A DNA stretch of 64,000 bases from the NCBI RefSeq assembly GCF_030936135.1, contig NC_082594.1, positions 121,806,668 to 121,870,667 on the forward strand, given 5' to 3'. The position numbers and the translations under genes are program-made. The DNA is from Gavia stellata. Taxonomy: Eukaryota > Chordata > Aves > Gaviiformes > Gaviidae. The notes under the pieces are model-generated. The model made no database searches. It was not told where the DNA came from and worked only from the letters and a program-made list of their open reading frames with translations. Positions 38,301-47,062 of the stretch are shown one piece after another (position 1 is the stretch's first letter; each line of letters starts with the position of its first letter).

Positions 38301-41300
38301 TTGCAGATCATCATATTAAGTAGTTTTGGATAGGGGAAGATTCAATTTTGTGTGTTGTTACTCTGTTCCAAGTTTTATCACTAGGTATTTTTATTCGCTT
38401 GATCATGACATTTATTCATCTGCCTGGTCACTTTTTTGTAATTATTTTAGGTTCCAGAATGAAAGATCATCCTCGTCCAGGGGTAAGCTTAAAATTAATA
38501 AATTTGGGGTGACTAGATGGCTCAGGGGATTGTAGTGAGATACTGAACCTTTCTTCACTAGTTCGAATTCAGACCAGGTTGGTAGCAAGCAAAAGTTCTG
38601 GCTGTGTAACAGATGTCTAATGTTGAGTGAGTTGGTGGTCTTCATTGTCCCTATTGAGTGTGTCTATAGTACTGTAATTGCCACCCTTACATAACAGCTA
38701 CTCGGACTGTTGTGCCCAAATGGAATTTCAAGGGCTGTCACAAAAAGGTGGTGGATGTGAAGGGAAGTCTGGTGTTCTTTTACAATGCACTCTTTCACAT
38801 GAATTTATAAAGACCTTTTGCTCACCTTAACAAAAATACCTTTTCATAAAGGTGAGTGCAGAATACCGTTGAATTTTTTTTATCTAGGTGGCTTATAACA
38901 AAGACTTAGGTTTTTTTTTTCCTATGGTCTTTTATACCAGAACCCTTTAATATTCTCTTGAATTCCCAGCTACATGGGTGCTATAGTCTTGAACTTTTTT
39001 TCTTTTCTTATTTTCCTATAATGCCCCTTAATTTGATGAGACCATCTGAAAGCAGAGTGTCTGTCTTTAGGTCACACAGAACAAATGGACAAGCACTGTT
39101 TTTTTTAAAGAAGGTTTTCCAGTAATTTTTTTTGAGTTCTGGAGTAATCATTCCTAAAAGAGTAATTTTCATAGACTTATACAGTGCTTTCTAGTGATCC
39201 ATGAATGTGAACTGCCTGATTTCTGGAGTTTTGCAGAAGCAAGTAAAGAGGCACAACTGTAAAACACCAGTAAAATTTCCTTGTAGCAGGGGAGCATGGC
39301 AAATACTAAGTCATCCCATTTCTTGGCTAGCAGTCATAATTTGAGACACGTTTCCAGGTCTCTTCAGTCTACAGCCTGAGACCCAGCTGTTGAAGAAAGA
39401 TGATTTTTGACAGTGGGGCAGGAGAGCTGACCGCAGTTAGGACAGCAGAGATTTTTATTTTTTTCCCTTTGGTTTTTCTCATCCATTTTCATTTTAAGGA
39501 ACAGTATTTCAGAGGATTGATCTTTTACTTATGGAAGGAATGTAAATGCATGGAGTTTAAAAAAAGAAAAAAAGAAAAAGAGGAGGTTCACAAAGTTCAT
39601 TATATTATAAAAATTATCTGAGAAGTGTGTTACAGATACGTTCCTTTCAAAACGCAATCTTGCCTTTATCTAACATACTCATGTTTACTTGTAGAATGGA
39701 AGCAAACAGGGCAAGAGGTTTGGTTGTAAATAAGCTTTGAAATAGAAATCAGCATGGTAAATAACATCCTTTGTGGAACTCCGTTCCCTTTATGAGCTGT
39801 TCTCTTCACAAGGTGGTTTTACACTGCAGCAAGGATTTGACAAATAAAGAAATAGCCATAATTACGTAGTAGTGAACACCATGTTACTCTCTGAATTGGA
39901 GACGGGAATGAAATCAAAAGAAAATTCTAAAACTTAAAGGTCATTGGAAATCTTAGCCACTAAAAATGTGGGTTTTGCAGCTGCAGTTAGTGGAGGGTCA
40001 GATACAGAGGAATTCAGGTGACGATAATTTGTGCCCGTGAACTTATGGAAGCTGCAGAAAGACCTAGTGGAAAATTAAGTGTGTTAGTATGTTGCTTGTT
40101 TCCATCAAGGGCTGTTCAGCATATATTGCTGTACTTTGAGGCAATAAATAGGTGTGATGTAATTTTGAAAATACACTTTGATTCTGTGTAATCTAAAGAC
40201 TGTGGAAAACTTAATGTCGGTGAAGTGCTTAATTTTGACACTGGGGCACACTTACAAAACAATGCTTGATATTTTCTTGAGCCTGAGGGAGAAAAGGTGT
40301 GTATTTTGAAATCTGCCATTTTAACCAATTACTGATTTTTCTAACGTTTCTGTAGATTGTGTGTGTTGTTTCTGATGATTGTCTACCAGACTAAATGCAC
40401 AATTGTGGAGTATTTCTGCTTGAGTAGATTACACTCGATTGCTTGGCTACTATTTTTTTTTTTTAAATTATGCTGCTTTATTCCTAACTATTGGATCAAA
40501 TCACAAAAATAATCAGTTAGGTTTTAGAGCTTAAAAGTAGTATCTGCATGCCTTTTGCTGCCACCTAGAGGTATTTCTTCTGAGGAAGAATTTACAGTGG
40601 GGAAAAATAAGCTGCAGAATGCAGTTATTAATTGATTTAATTTTTTTCAGAACTCTAGTAATTAATTTTATTAACGTTCAGCTTTCTTCATTTTTGTAGA
40701 ATCACTACTTACTGTATATGTCAATTAGAGTAATTTAACTGTGGCGAGCCAAAAGTAAACATGAAGGCTTTTTTAAAAATATATATATTTTTAAATGTTT
40801 TGCAGAAAGCTGTAGAAGAACCACTAAATGGTAGGTGATATTCAAGGCTTATCTTCTAATTAAGGGATTAATTATGGAAAAGGTCAAAAAATAATTGTAG
40901 TTCTCAGTACAACAGCACTGAGATGGCATATCGGTATGTTAACTTATGGGGCTCTGAGTCAGTAAGAGTTTGATCTTTTGATGAAATCATGCCTGCAGTT
41001 CCAGACCCCTTGTTCTCCACTACTGTGCTTGCTAGCCACTGGCATTGTTTGACTGTTTTAGGACAAATTTAATACCTCGGAGTATGATATCCACCCTCTT
41101 CAATTTGCAAAAAGTCCAACTTTTGAAGAGGAAAAGAGGGACAGGTCTTGAAACTTGATGTTAGTTCTTCATGAGCATTTATCTTGGTGGAATACTTGTG
41201 ATTATAGCAAAACCTATCTTTGTCACTCTATTCTTTTGATATTCCTTTGGGTTGGGGAAACTCTACCATGGTGTTTGGAAACTCTGATAGTGCTTAAGAT

Positions 41301-41521
41301 GGGGGAAATTTACGGTGAGAAAGGGAAGACTCTGAAATGAAATTGTGGTGGTTTTTTTTTTGCTATTCTATTCACTAATTGGCATGCCGATTAGTAGCAA
41401 GTTCTAACTTGAATTTTAGAATTAATCTCAATATTAATTATGAAGCATTTCTTGCTCTTTGGCTCATTACTAATCCATTTGCTTGGCTTTTAAAGATGCA
41501 AAAGGAGTGATGTTAGAATGA
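23296..41521 (+). CDS. CD47: CD47 (integrin-associated protein), complete, 10 coding exons, 317 aa
   Basis: CD47 is a plasma-membrane glycoprotein that binds SIRP-alpha on phagocytes to inhibit engulfment, and also binds integrins and thrombospondin. The coding exons are 23296-23341, 27005-27355, 31028-31117, 33922-34023, 34302-34394, 34954-35049, 36871-36963, 38451-38482, 40806-40830 and 41496-41521. All have GT-AG ends and compatible phases, and they total 318 codons including TGA. In order the product has a signal peptide (1-18), mature Gln19, an IgV domain with Cys41 and Cys113, and Cys33 and Cys261 placed like the human pair that tethers the Ig domain to a membrane loop. N-glycosylation sequons lie at Asn34, Asn110 and Asn130. 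Five membrane spans lie near 137-160, 175-195, 206-227, 235-258 and 267-290, then a tail containing KAVEEPLN. Human CD47 is 323 residues. The start codon has G at -3. Confidence 0.96.
23501..23533 (+). other. G-quadruplex-forming run after CD47 exon 1
   Basis: Five runs of three or more G (GGGGG, GGGG, GGGG, GGG, GGG) separated by loops of 2 to 6 bases lie on the sense strand about 160 bases into intron 1. The pattern meets the usual four-run G4 rule. Folding is inferred. Confidence 0.6.
23607..23631 (+). repeat. GGGAC pentanucleotide array, five copies
   Basis: Five exact copies of GGGAC in CD47 intron 1, inside the CpG island. Length variation between individuals is likely for such an array. 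Confidence 0.92.
27005..27355 (+). CDS. CD47: CD47 exon 2: IgV domain
   Basis: Acceptor TTTCTTTATAG ends at 27004 and donor GTGAGT begins at 27356. The 351-nt exon is phase 1 at both ends and encodes the whole V-type Ig domain. It includes VILPCYVTN (Cys41), Trp58 of the core, FSFDGA, and GNYSCEVTE (Cys113) with NREGET near the C-terminal side. The family's SIRP-alpha-contact loop lies in that last segment. Confidence 0.97.
27356..31027 (+). other. CD47: CD47 intron 2
   Basis: A GT-AG intron of 3.7 kb between the Ig exon and the first membrane-span exon. It contains a 115-bp polypyrimidine tract at 29281-29395. I saw no additional exon between the Ig domain and TM1. Confidence 0.85.
29281..29395 (+). 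repeat. 115-bp polypyrimidine (CT-rich) tract in CD47 intron 2
   Basis: An almost uninterrupted run of C and T with a single A at 29359. Such strand-asymmetric tracts can form triplex (H-DNA) structures. It lies far from the exon 3 acceptor, so it is not that acceptor's pyrimidine tract. Confidence 0.9.
31028..31117 (+). CDS. CD47: CD47 exon 3: first membrane span
   Basis: Acceptor TCTCTAG ends at 31027 and donor GTAAGT starts at 31118. Thirty codons, phase 1 at both ends, begin G-S-W-F and continue as a hydrophobic helix (AIIIALLFLVVILCLAQL). This corresponds to the SWFSP-type juxtamembrane segment and TM1 of mammalian CD47. Confidence 0.95.
31118..33921 (+). other. CD47: CD47 intron 3
   Basis: A GT-AG intron of 2.8 kb with A and T runs (31617-31628, 33040-33055) and a possible MIR relic near 33480-33565. 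No coding content was recognised. Confidence 0.85.
33480..33565 (-). repeat. Possible MIR relic in CD47 intron 3
   Basis: On the + strand, GAGGTGATATGTCTGAGCTC, then ACACAG and GAATTAAACCTAAACCCCTG and TCTGATGC, follow the antisense MIR order: 'aggttaagtgacttgccca', 'ggtcacacag', 'gattcgaacccaggtctg', 'tctgactcc'. Divergence is high and the ends are vague. Confidence 0.45.
33922..34023 (+). CDS. CD47: CD47 exon 4: loop and second membrane span
   Basis: Acceptor GTCTTTTAAG ends at 33921 and donor GTAAGT starts at 34024. Thirty-four codons start ALKYEIEPQKKTG, a short charged loop with the LKY signature, followed by a helix of about 21 hydrophobic residues. Confidence 0.95.
34302..34394 (+). 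CDS. CD47: CD47 exon 5: third membrane span
   Basis: Acceptor TTTGCAG ends at 34301 and donor GTGAGT starts at 34395. Thirty-one codons include AGLGLIVVPAVILVPLQYF, matching the GLGLIV motif of the family's third helix. Confidence 0.95.
34954..35049 (+). CDS. CD47: CD47 exon 6: fourth membrane span
   Basis: Acceptor TCTTTCCCAG ends at 34953 and donor GTAAGC starts at 35050. Thirty-two codons include LQILGYIIAVVGFALCVS, matching the family's helix with the (I/L)(A/I)YI(L/I)AVVG-like core. Confidence 0.95.
35050..36870 (+). other. CD47: CD47 intron 6
   Basis: A GT-AG intron of 1.8 kb, AT-rich, with an A12 run near 35311-35322. No repeat or exon was recognised. Confidence 0.8.
36871..36963 (+). 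CDS. CD47: CD47 exon 7: loop cysteine and fifth membrane span
   Basis: Acceptor TTTTTAACAG ends at 36870 and donor GTAAGT starts at 36964. Thirty-one codons start ACPPLHG, with Cys261 at the place of the human loop cysteine that bonds Cys33, then the last helix ending AYVFIM. Confidence 0.95.
36964..38450 (+). other. CD47: CD47 intron 7
   Basis: A GT-AG intron of 1.5 kb separating the last membrane span from the alternative tail exons. Nothing else was recognised. Confidence 0.8.
38451..38482 (+). CDS. CD47: CD47 exon 8: short cytoplasmic micro-exon
   Basis: Acceptor ATTATTTTAG ends at 38450 and donor GTAAGC starts at 38483. The 32-nt exon adds GSRMKDHPRPG. It enters in phase 1 and leaves in phase 0, so it cannot be skipped alone without a frame change. 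Skipping exons 8 and 9 together keeps the frame. Mammals alternatively splice the same part of the tail. Confidence 0.88.
38483..40805 (+). other. CD47: CD47 intron 8
   Basis: A GT-AG intron of 2.3 kb between the two tail micro-exons. A tRNA-promoter-like segment lies within its first 100 bases. A T run sits at 40452-40464 and an AT tract at 40772-40796, just before the exon 9 acceptor. Confidence 0.8.
38510..38590 (+). repeat. tRNA-promoter-like segment, possible SINE head, in CD47 intron 8
   Basis: TGGCTCAGGGG at 38518-38528 resembles an RNA polymerase III A box. AGTTCGAATTC at 38560-38570 resembles a B box, 42 bases downstream, which is normal tRNA spacing. I could not fold a complete acceptor stem, so a functional tRNA is unlikely. 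A tRNA-derived SINE relic is the better reading. Confidence 0.35.
40806..40830 (+). CDS. CD47: CD47 exon 9: KAVEEPLN micro-exon
   Basis: Acceptor TTTTGCAG ends at 40805 and donor GTAGGT starts at 40831. The 25-nt exon encodes KAVEEPLN, identical to the mammalian tail motif, and leaves in phase 1. Failure to splice here would add G-R and stop at a TGA about ten bases into the intron. Confidence 0.94.
41496..41521 (+). CDS. CD47: CD47 exon 10: C-terminal DAKGVMLE and stop
   Basis: Acceptor TTTTAAAG ends at 41495. The split codon gives Asp, then AKGVMLE and TGA at 41519-41521. It resembles the mammalian C-terminal KGMM-type ending. A consensus donor GTAAGT starts at 41524, two bases after the stop, so the last intron lies in the 3' UTR, too close to the stop to trigger nonsense-mediated decay. 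Confidence 0.88.
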
Positions 41522-41523
41522 TG

Positions 41524-42084
41524 GTAAGTTCAAATATATCTCCAGATATTTATTTTAATTAACATGTATTTGGGGATTTTGATGTTTAGAGTTACCCAGT
41601 GCTAATATGGTGAAACTTGGAGGATAGGTTTCAGTGCAGGTGCTGCTCTTATTCAAATTGTATTTCACTGAAAAGAAAGAATACATATTTTCTGTATCAT
41701 ACATAAGGGGGAGAATGTGTATTTCTAAACAGTGAAGAGGATGAGTCAGAGAGAACTATTAAATAGTATGTTTCTGATCAAATGTGGAAAGTTAAATAGT
41801 TTGTATACTTCCTTTATGCTTATATAGTATTTAAGATGCATGGACTGTTTCCTTTGTGGTGGGTTGTTGTATTTGTTTTTTGAGGTGGTTTTTTTTGTTG
41901 TTGTTACTATGACTAAGTCTTCTCTACCTATTTAATTGGTGATCTCCCACGGAAGTTCACAGGAAAGTGGTTTAAAAGTAGACTTTCTCTCCCACTCCTC
42001 ACCTTTAGATGTTATTTAAATTCTCTGGGTTTTGTTAGATTGTTTGCACGCCAATCAGATTTCACTCACTTTATTATTTTTCAG
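41524..42084 (+). other. CD47: CD47 3' UTR intron
   Basis: Donor GTAAGT at 41524 and acceptor TTATTTTTCAG ending at 42084 define a 561-bp intron downstream of the stop codon. It is inferred from splice signals alone. If unspliced, the exon 10 stop is unchanged and the UTR simply becomes longer. Confidence 0.6.
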
Positions 42085-45000
42085 GGTCAGATAGTAGTGT
42101 TTAAAAACGAGCAGAAGTGAAACGCATCTTAATCAAATTTAAGAACTGCTTAAATAACTTCAACTTATTTTTGACAAATCTGCATTTTTAACTTTGAGAT
42201 CTAAAGGTGCACTGTGGTTTCTGCCAGTTGGTTATGCTTGATGATTAAAGATCTACCAGATACTGTAAAGAAAGATGTATGTTGCAGTGTCCTGGCCTAA
42301 CAAGAGTTCTTCTGATTTAAAATGTCCTCAATGCTAGGATTAGTCCTTTCCAATTTTATAACGGCCTGTACGGTTGCAACACTGATTACATGTAAATAGA
42401 CTTCTCCTAATATCTAATAAGCCATGAAAGGAGAGAGACTGTATTAACTTGGCCCAAAATTCCCAAACTGGTACCTAAAGCGGGTAGAGAAGTTTGTGAA
42501 GCTTCTTAGTTCCTTCATCTCATATCCATCAGAAGAGTAACAGAGTTTGCCTGGCCAGATTGCTCTCATTGAAGAGCTTAAATTTTAGATTAGATGCTCA
42601 GGTTTGAAAATAAAAACAGTTTTTTATTGATCCTTTTCTATACAGAAGCTGTACTTCCTTTTCCCTTAGCCTAGTACTCCTGCATCAAATTACAATATTT
42701 TGCTAGTCAGGATAAAGAATAAGGTGACTCTAAATCTGTTAATTTACTTGAAATATTTTTATTTCATGCCACTTCTAGAAGGCATAAATTGACAACGTGA
42801 CAATAAATGAGGTACTAGTTAGCCCTAATTGGCAAAAGATGTTATCAGTTGATTTTAAAACCAGCCTTCCTTTCAAATACCATGTATTGCTAGGTTTATG
42901 TTACTTATGACTACTACATGATTCATCCAAATATGCCATAGGATTATTTTCTAAACCAATAGGAATACAAGCACTTTTGCAGTACAGAGGACAACTGTAT
43001 TGGTGTCTCCTAAATGCATTGATAAAATGTATACCGGTTAGTGTAATCTGAAGTAGGAGGAGTTGGAAGGTAGGTCCTGCTTCAGAAGTGGCTATTGCTT
43101 GTTCTTCAAGGCAGCGGTCTGAGATCAGCAAACAAGTATTTGCCAGTCTATTGCATTCAAAACTGACCAGAAGGGAGATAAGGATGGGATCAATACAGTT
43201 AACCACATACTGCTGAAGAACAAGGTAGAGTTTTGCTTGGAGATCCAATTTCAAACAAGCTGACCCTTTCTTCTTGGGTCTCATTTAAGCTTATAATAAC
43301 CTGCCTCCTCTTCTAGTGCTTGAGGTGGAGCTTCCAAAAGCACGGAAATTGCTAATTATCCATTTCATTTTGACTTGTAGGGTAGAGTTAGAAGTCTGTG
43401 TGCTTCTTCTGCCCTGAAAGATGACTCCTAAAAATAACAGAAGGTTTTACAGGTAGAAGGCAAGGGCTCTGACACACAAGCTGGAGGCAGGAACCTTTTG
43501 AGCTCTACCTGCTTTCTACCTCAACCTCCCTTGAAAGTTGACACACACACTGAAGGGAGGATGAGTCAGATGCTGAAGCACACTAGCTTACAAAATGGCA
43601 TGTGAAAGTAAACCAGCGTTAGGAGTAAAGAGAGGACAGGTCAGACAGCTAAGTCTGGGAGCCACTACAGCTAATTCCAGTTAATGAGTTGGAGTTCCAA
43701 GACAGTGTCCACTTTCCTGTGGTGGAGAGGCTGAAACATCACTTGCTGTTAGTACCACTCTTTTCCATTATTTGAGTGCTGAGTGTGCTGTCAAACTTTC
43801 AAAGTTGGAAATAAAAAGAAGTCATTTTTTCAAGCTGTAACTTGGGTAGGCAGCACAAAGTGTTGCTGCTCTTCCCAAACAATCTTTTTTTTTTTTCCCC
43901 CCAGAACTGAAGAGCAATGTGATGGGTGAAAAGTACACCATTGCTGATACACCGTGGCCTTGAAGATGCACTACTCAAAGAGAAGAAATTCAGGAAACTA
44001 GTTGTTTTGCATGTGTGGGAAAAGTGCTTTTGATATAAATGATGTAATTTTATAGTCACAGCAGCTGTAGCGAGGAACATGTGTGCTTGCCCACATGTGA
44101 TCTTTATTTTCTTTTGTTATGGTATATATGGTATGGTTGAGGGTGAGAATATAAAAAGCACTGTTTGCCCACTACAGGGTGTCCCTGCAGTAATCCTTAG
44201 TGGTATTATTTTCAAAAACTATCATTAGTCACTGCTTTGATAATGGGCCTGCTCAGCCCAAAGATTGCAATACCATTTAGACTATTGTTTTCTTTATTTG
44301 TGTGCATGGGCAAGGTGTGGTCATATGTCTGTGATACAAGCAGGAAGTAGAGATTGTACAAATACTTTTCTGACATTCAGCAAAACTTTTATAAAAAAAA
44401 ATGAAATGTTTATACATAAAGTTGCATAAGTACAAAGTTTACTCCCAGCTCTCCTTAAGTTATTATCCGAGTTCTCCTAATTCTGTGAAACAGTAGTACT
44501 CTTCTCCCTGGGCAGGAGTCATGTATTTTTTGGTGGCCGATACTTTAGTCCGGTGAGAGAGCTCTCTGTGCCTCTTCTGTATATTTTTGATGAGAAACTG
44601 CTCAGCTGTTGGAGCCTAATTCAGCACTGGAATTACGGAACACAGCAGCTAGTAATTTTCATGCTGAATGTGGTTCTTGTTTTGTGTTCATGTTGTGCAG
44701 TGTGTGGTACTGAAAGCAATTTCAGGCTTTCTTAACTCAGTGAATTTGTAAAACTCATTGATGCTTCATAAAAATAGGGGTTGTCCTATCTAATGTATTT
44801 TTGACAGAGTTCTAAAATCTGTTTTCTTGAATGGAAATTTAATTACTGATCCAAGTTTGTGATGCTGCCATTACATCACAAATACATAAAATAGAAAATA
44901 AGTAGGAGGAGATGATAAGAAGTGAGGAGGCTCAGTTTCTGTATATATGTAAGTGGCACAGGTAAAAATCAATTTTCTAGGACTTGCACATTCCATGAGA

Positions 45001-46300
45001 TTTTACCACGTTTTACAACTCTTTTGGGAGTTGTTCCAATATAGTTGACTTCTCTTGGACTTTATGTATACTATGTAGAAATCTTCACACTGTCTCCTGT
45101 TTGTACTAAGGTAATATATTTCAAAGGCACAGATGGTTTTCTCCTTCTAACAATTTAAAACTTAGTTTAGAAAGCTGTTGCCAAACAGTATTAGAATAAA
45201 ATCTGTGTTTTTAAAGATTCTGAGTAATTGGGCAAGTCTTAGAGTTGGATGTTATAAACTAAGGTTCATATCCATGTTGTGGGTGCGTGCTGCGGAGATG
45301 CAAGTCTCTGCATGTTGAGCTCCAAGTGTCGATGCAGACACCTTGCATCAAGAATTCGACAAAATAAAATTGAGGTATCTGATTTTACAATATTTACTCT
45401 CATAAACAGTTCTCTTGCTAGGGCTGCAGGACTGAACTGCTTAGAGCAAGCCATGGTCCAACCCTCGCTAAAATCAGTGGAACTGGCCCCAGTGAAGAGG
45501 TTTATTCATGTGGTACAACATTTAAGAAGCAAGTATGGTTTACACTTACTTTCATACCTTCAAGTTTGTCAGTGGGAGCATTCATATAAGATTTGACATC
45601 CTATATATGAATCTTTTGATACAGGTTTTTCCATAATCATAGCAATCTCTACCTAAAGATGGCAGATTACTCTCCATTTATCAATTCAGTGTAAGAATTT
45701 ATCTGATTCTGTGCAGAGCTCCCAATTTATTATTAGTGATTCCCTCTGGCAAGTTGAAAGTTGAGCAGTTGAGGAATAAAAACCAAACCAACTGGAATTC
45801 TGTTGAGGTATTCTGCCTTATAAAAACCATTATGTATAATAGCTTTATGTTAACTTCTGTAAAGCAAACTGTAGTAGAACCCATTTGTGTTGTTTTGGGA
45901 TGAGGCCGAGCTGTTACTAGGCATCGCTGAAACATGAGGAGCTCGGTGGCCATGTGCAGGCTGCAGAATCAATTGCCCCAGAAATGGGAGAAACCCACCA
46001 TCCTGTTGTGGTGTTAAGGGCTCTGCTCTGGATTTCTTGTGGGTAGAAATTTAAAAGCAAGAGTTTAAAAAGTCATCGATACACCCAGCCCTTTCCCACC
46101 AGTAATTTAAAACCAAAGTTGTTCGTAACTGTATGCTTCCATCTGTGTGTGTATGTGTGTATATATAAATATATAGACATTTTAAATATTTATAGATCTA
46201 TAGTCTTTACCCAAGAAAATGTTTTTATTTATGAAACATTAAATAATTTTGTAAATATTGTGCTAATAAACTTAAAAAATAAAGTCATTTTAAGTTGGTT
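42085..46300 (+). promoter_or_regulatory. CD47: CD47 long 3' UTR (last exon)
   Basis: Acceptor ATTTTTCAG ends at 42084. The following 4.2 kb is AT- and U-rich with no coding signal, and ends at paired AATAAA at 46265-46270 and 46278-46283 followed by a GT/T-rich stretch. This length is close to the roughly 4-kb 3' UTR of human CD47. Candidate upstream poly(A) signals (AATAAA) lie at 42609, 42802, 43810, 45195, 45363 and 45775, so shorter forms are possible. Confidence 0.75.
46265..46300 (+). terminator. CD47: CD47 distal poly(A) signal pair
   Basis: Two AATAAA hexamers 13 bases apart (46265-46270 and 46278-46283) are followed by TTTTAAGTTGGTTTTGTGAG, a good GU-rich downstream element. Retroviral sequence starts about 150 bases later, so this is the most likely end of the gene. 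Confidence 0.7.
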
Positions 46301-46449
46301 TTGTGAGAGATTTTTCTTGTTGCTATCACATAGAACTTCTGTAACTGCTTCCATAAATGCATGTTCGTAGCTCTTCTCTCTGCCTTTGCACCCTCTCTCC
46401 CCCCCAGGTTACTTAACTGGATATACAAGAATGTTCTCAGTGTTACTCT

Positions 46450-47045
46450 AGGCTGCCGCACATGTCTTTGGTTGGGAGATTGTTGTGGGCTTATCCATGG
46501 CCACACGCTTTGAGGTGCTCCAGCATGACATGCTTCGAGGTGTACCTTCTCCCACGTGGACTTATCCTTGGGCCACCATCCCTTCAGAGGTATACCTGCT
46601 GCAGCACAGACATAACCACAGCCGCAGATGCTTCAAGATGTACCTGCTCTGGTGGGGGCTTATCCACGACAACAGACGTTTCAGGGTGTTCTGCTCCCGC
46701 GTGGACTTGTCCACAGGTCACAGTCCCTTTGCCTCGAGTTCACACTGGAGTTACAGCCTGTACAGTACAGCAGCACAGAGACGGCAGCGATGCCCTGGCC
46801 ATCTGCCATCCCGGGCATGTGGCCATTGCCGTTCATCAACGTGTTCCCAGGCACAGCGGAGTGAGGTGATAAGCAGTACAGCAAGCAGCGAAAGCAAAAA
46901 GCAGCCACTAACGAGCACTAGACTCGCATGCAGAGGCAAGCAAGCCCCATGGCAAGCACAGGAGCCTGCCAATTAATAGCTAAACGGCTATAAATTTGAT
47001 CTAGCACATTCCAATCAAATCTGTCGTTATCTTGAACCCTTTCAG
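46450..47045 (-). mobile_element. Endogenous retrovirus leader fragment with 48-bp tandem repeats
   Basis: Read on the minus strand, this follows the LTR and primer-binding site below. It contains about 280 bases of non-repetitive leader and then, at 46491-46712, five imperfect tandem units marked by TTATCC-like motifs at 46491, 46562, 46612, 46660 and 46707. The spacing is about 47-50 bp, with 71 bp for one expanded unit. No gag, pol or env frame follows. The element breaks off near 46450, so it is a truncated relic unable to encode proteins. Confidence 0.7.
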
Positions 47046-47062
47046 CCCCACGTTGGGTGCGA
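47045..47062 (-). other. Retroviral primer-binding-site remnant
   Basis: On the minus strand the sequence right after the LTR reads TCGCACCCAACGTGGGGC, a slightly mutated form of the TGGCGCCCAACGTGGGGC-type site where a tRNA 3' end primes reverse transcription. It fixes the orientation of the element. Confidence 0.65.

Noticed and set aside
38510..38590. A true tRNA gene.
   Set aside because: A and B boxes are present, but no acceptor stem or clear anticodon arm could be formed and there is no T-run terminator close behind.
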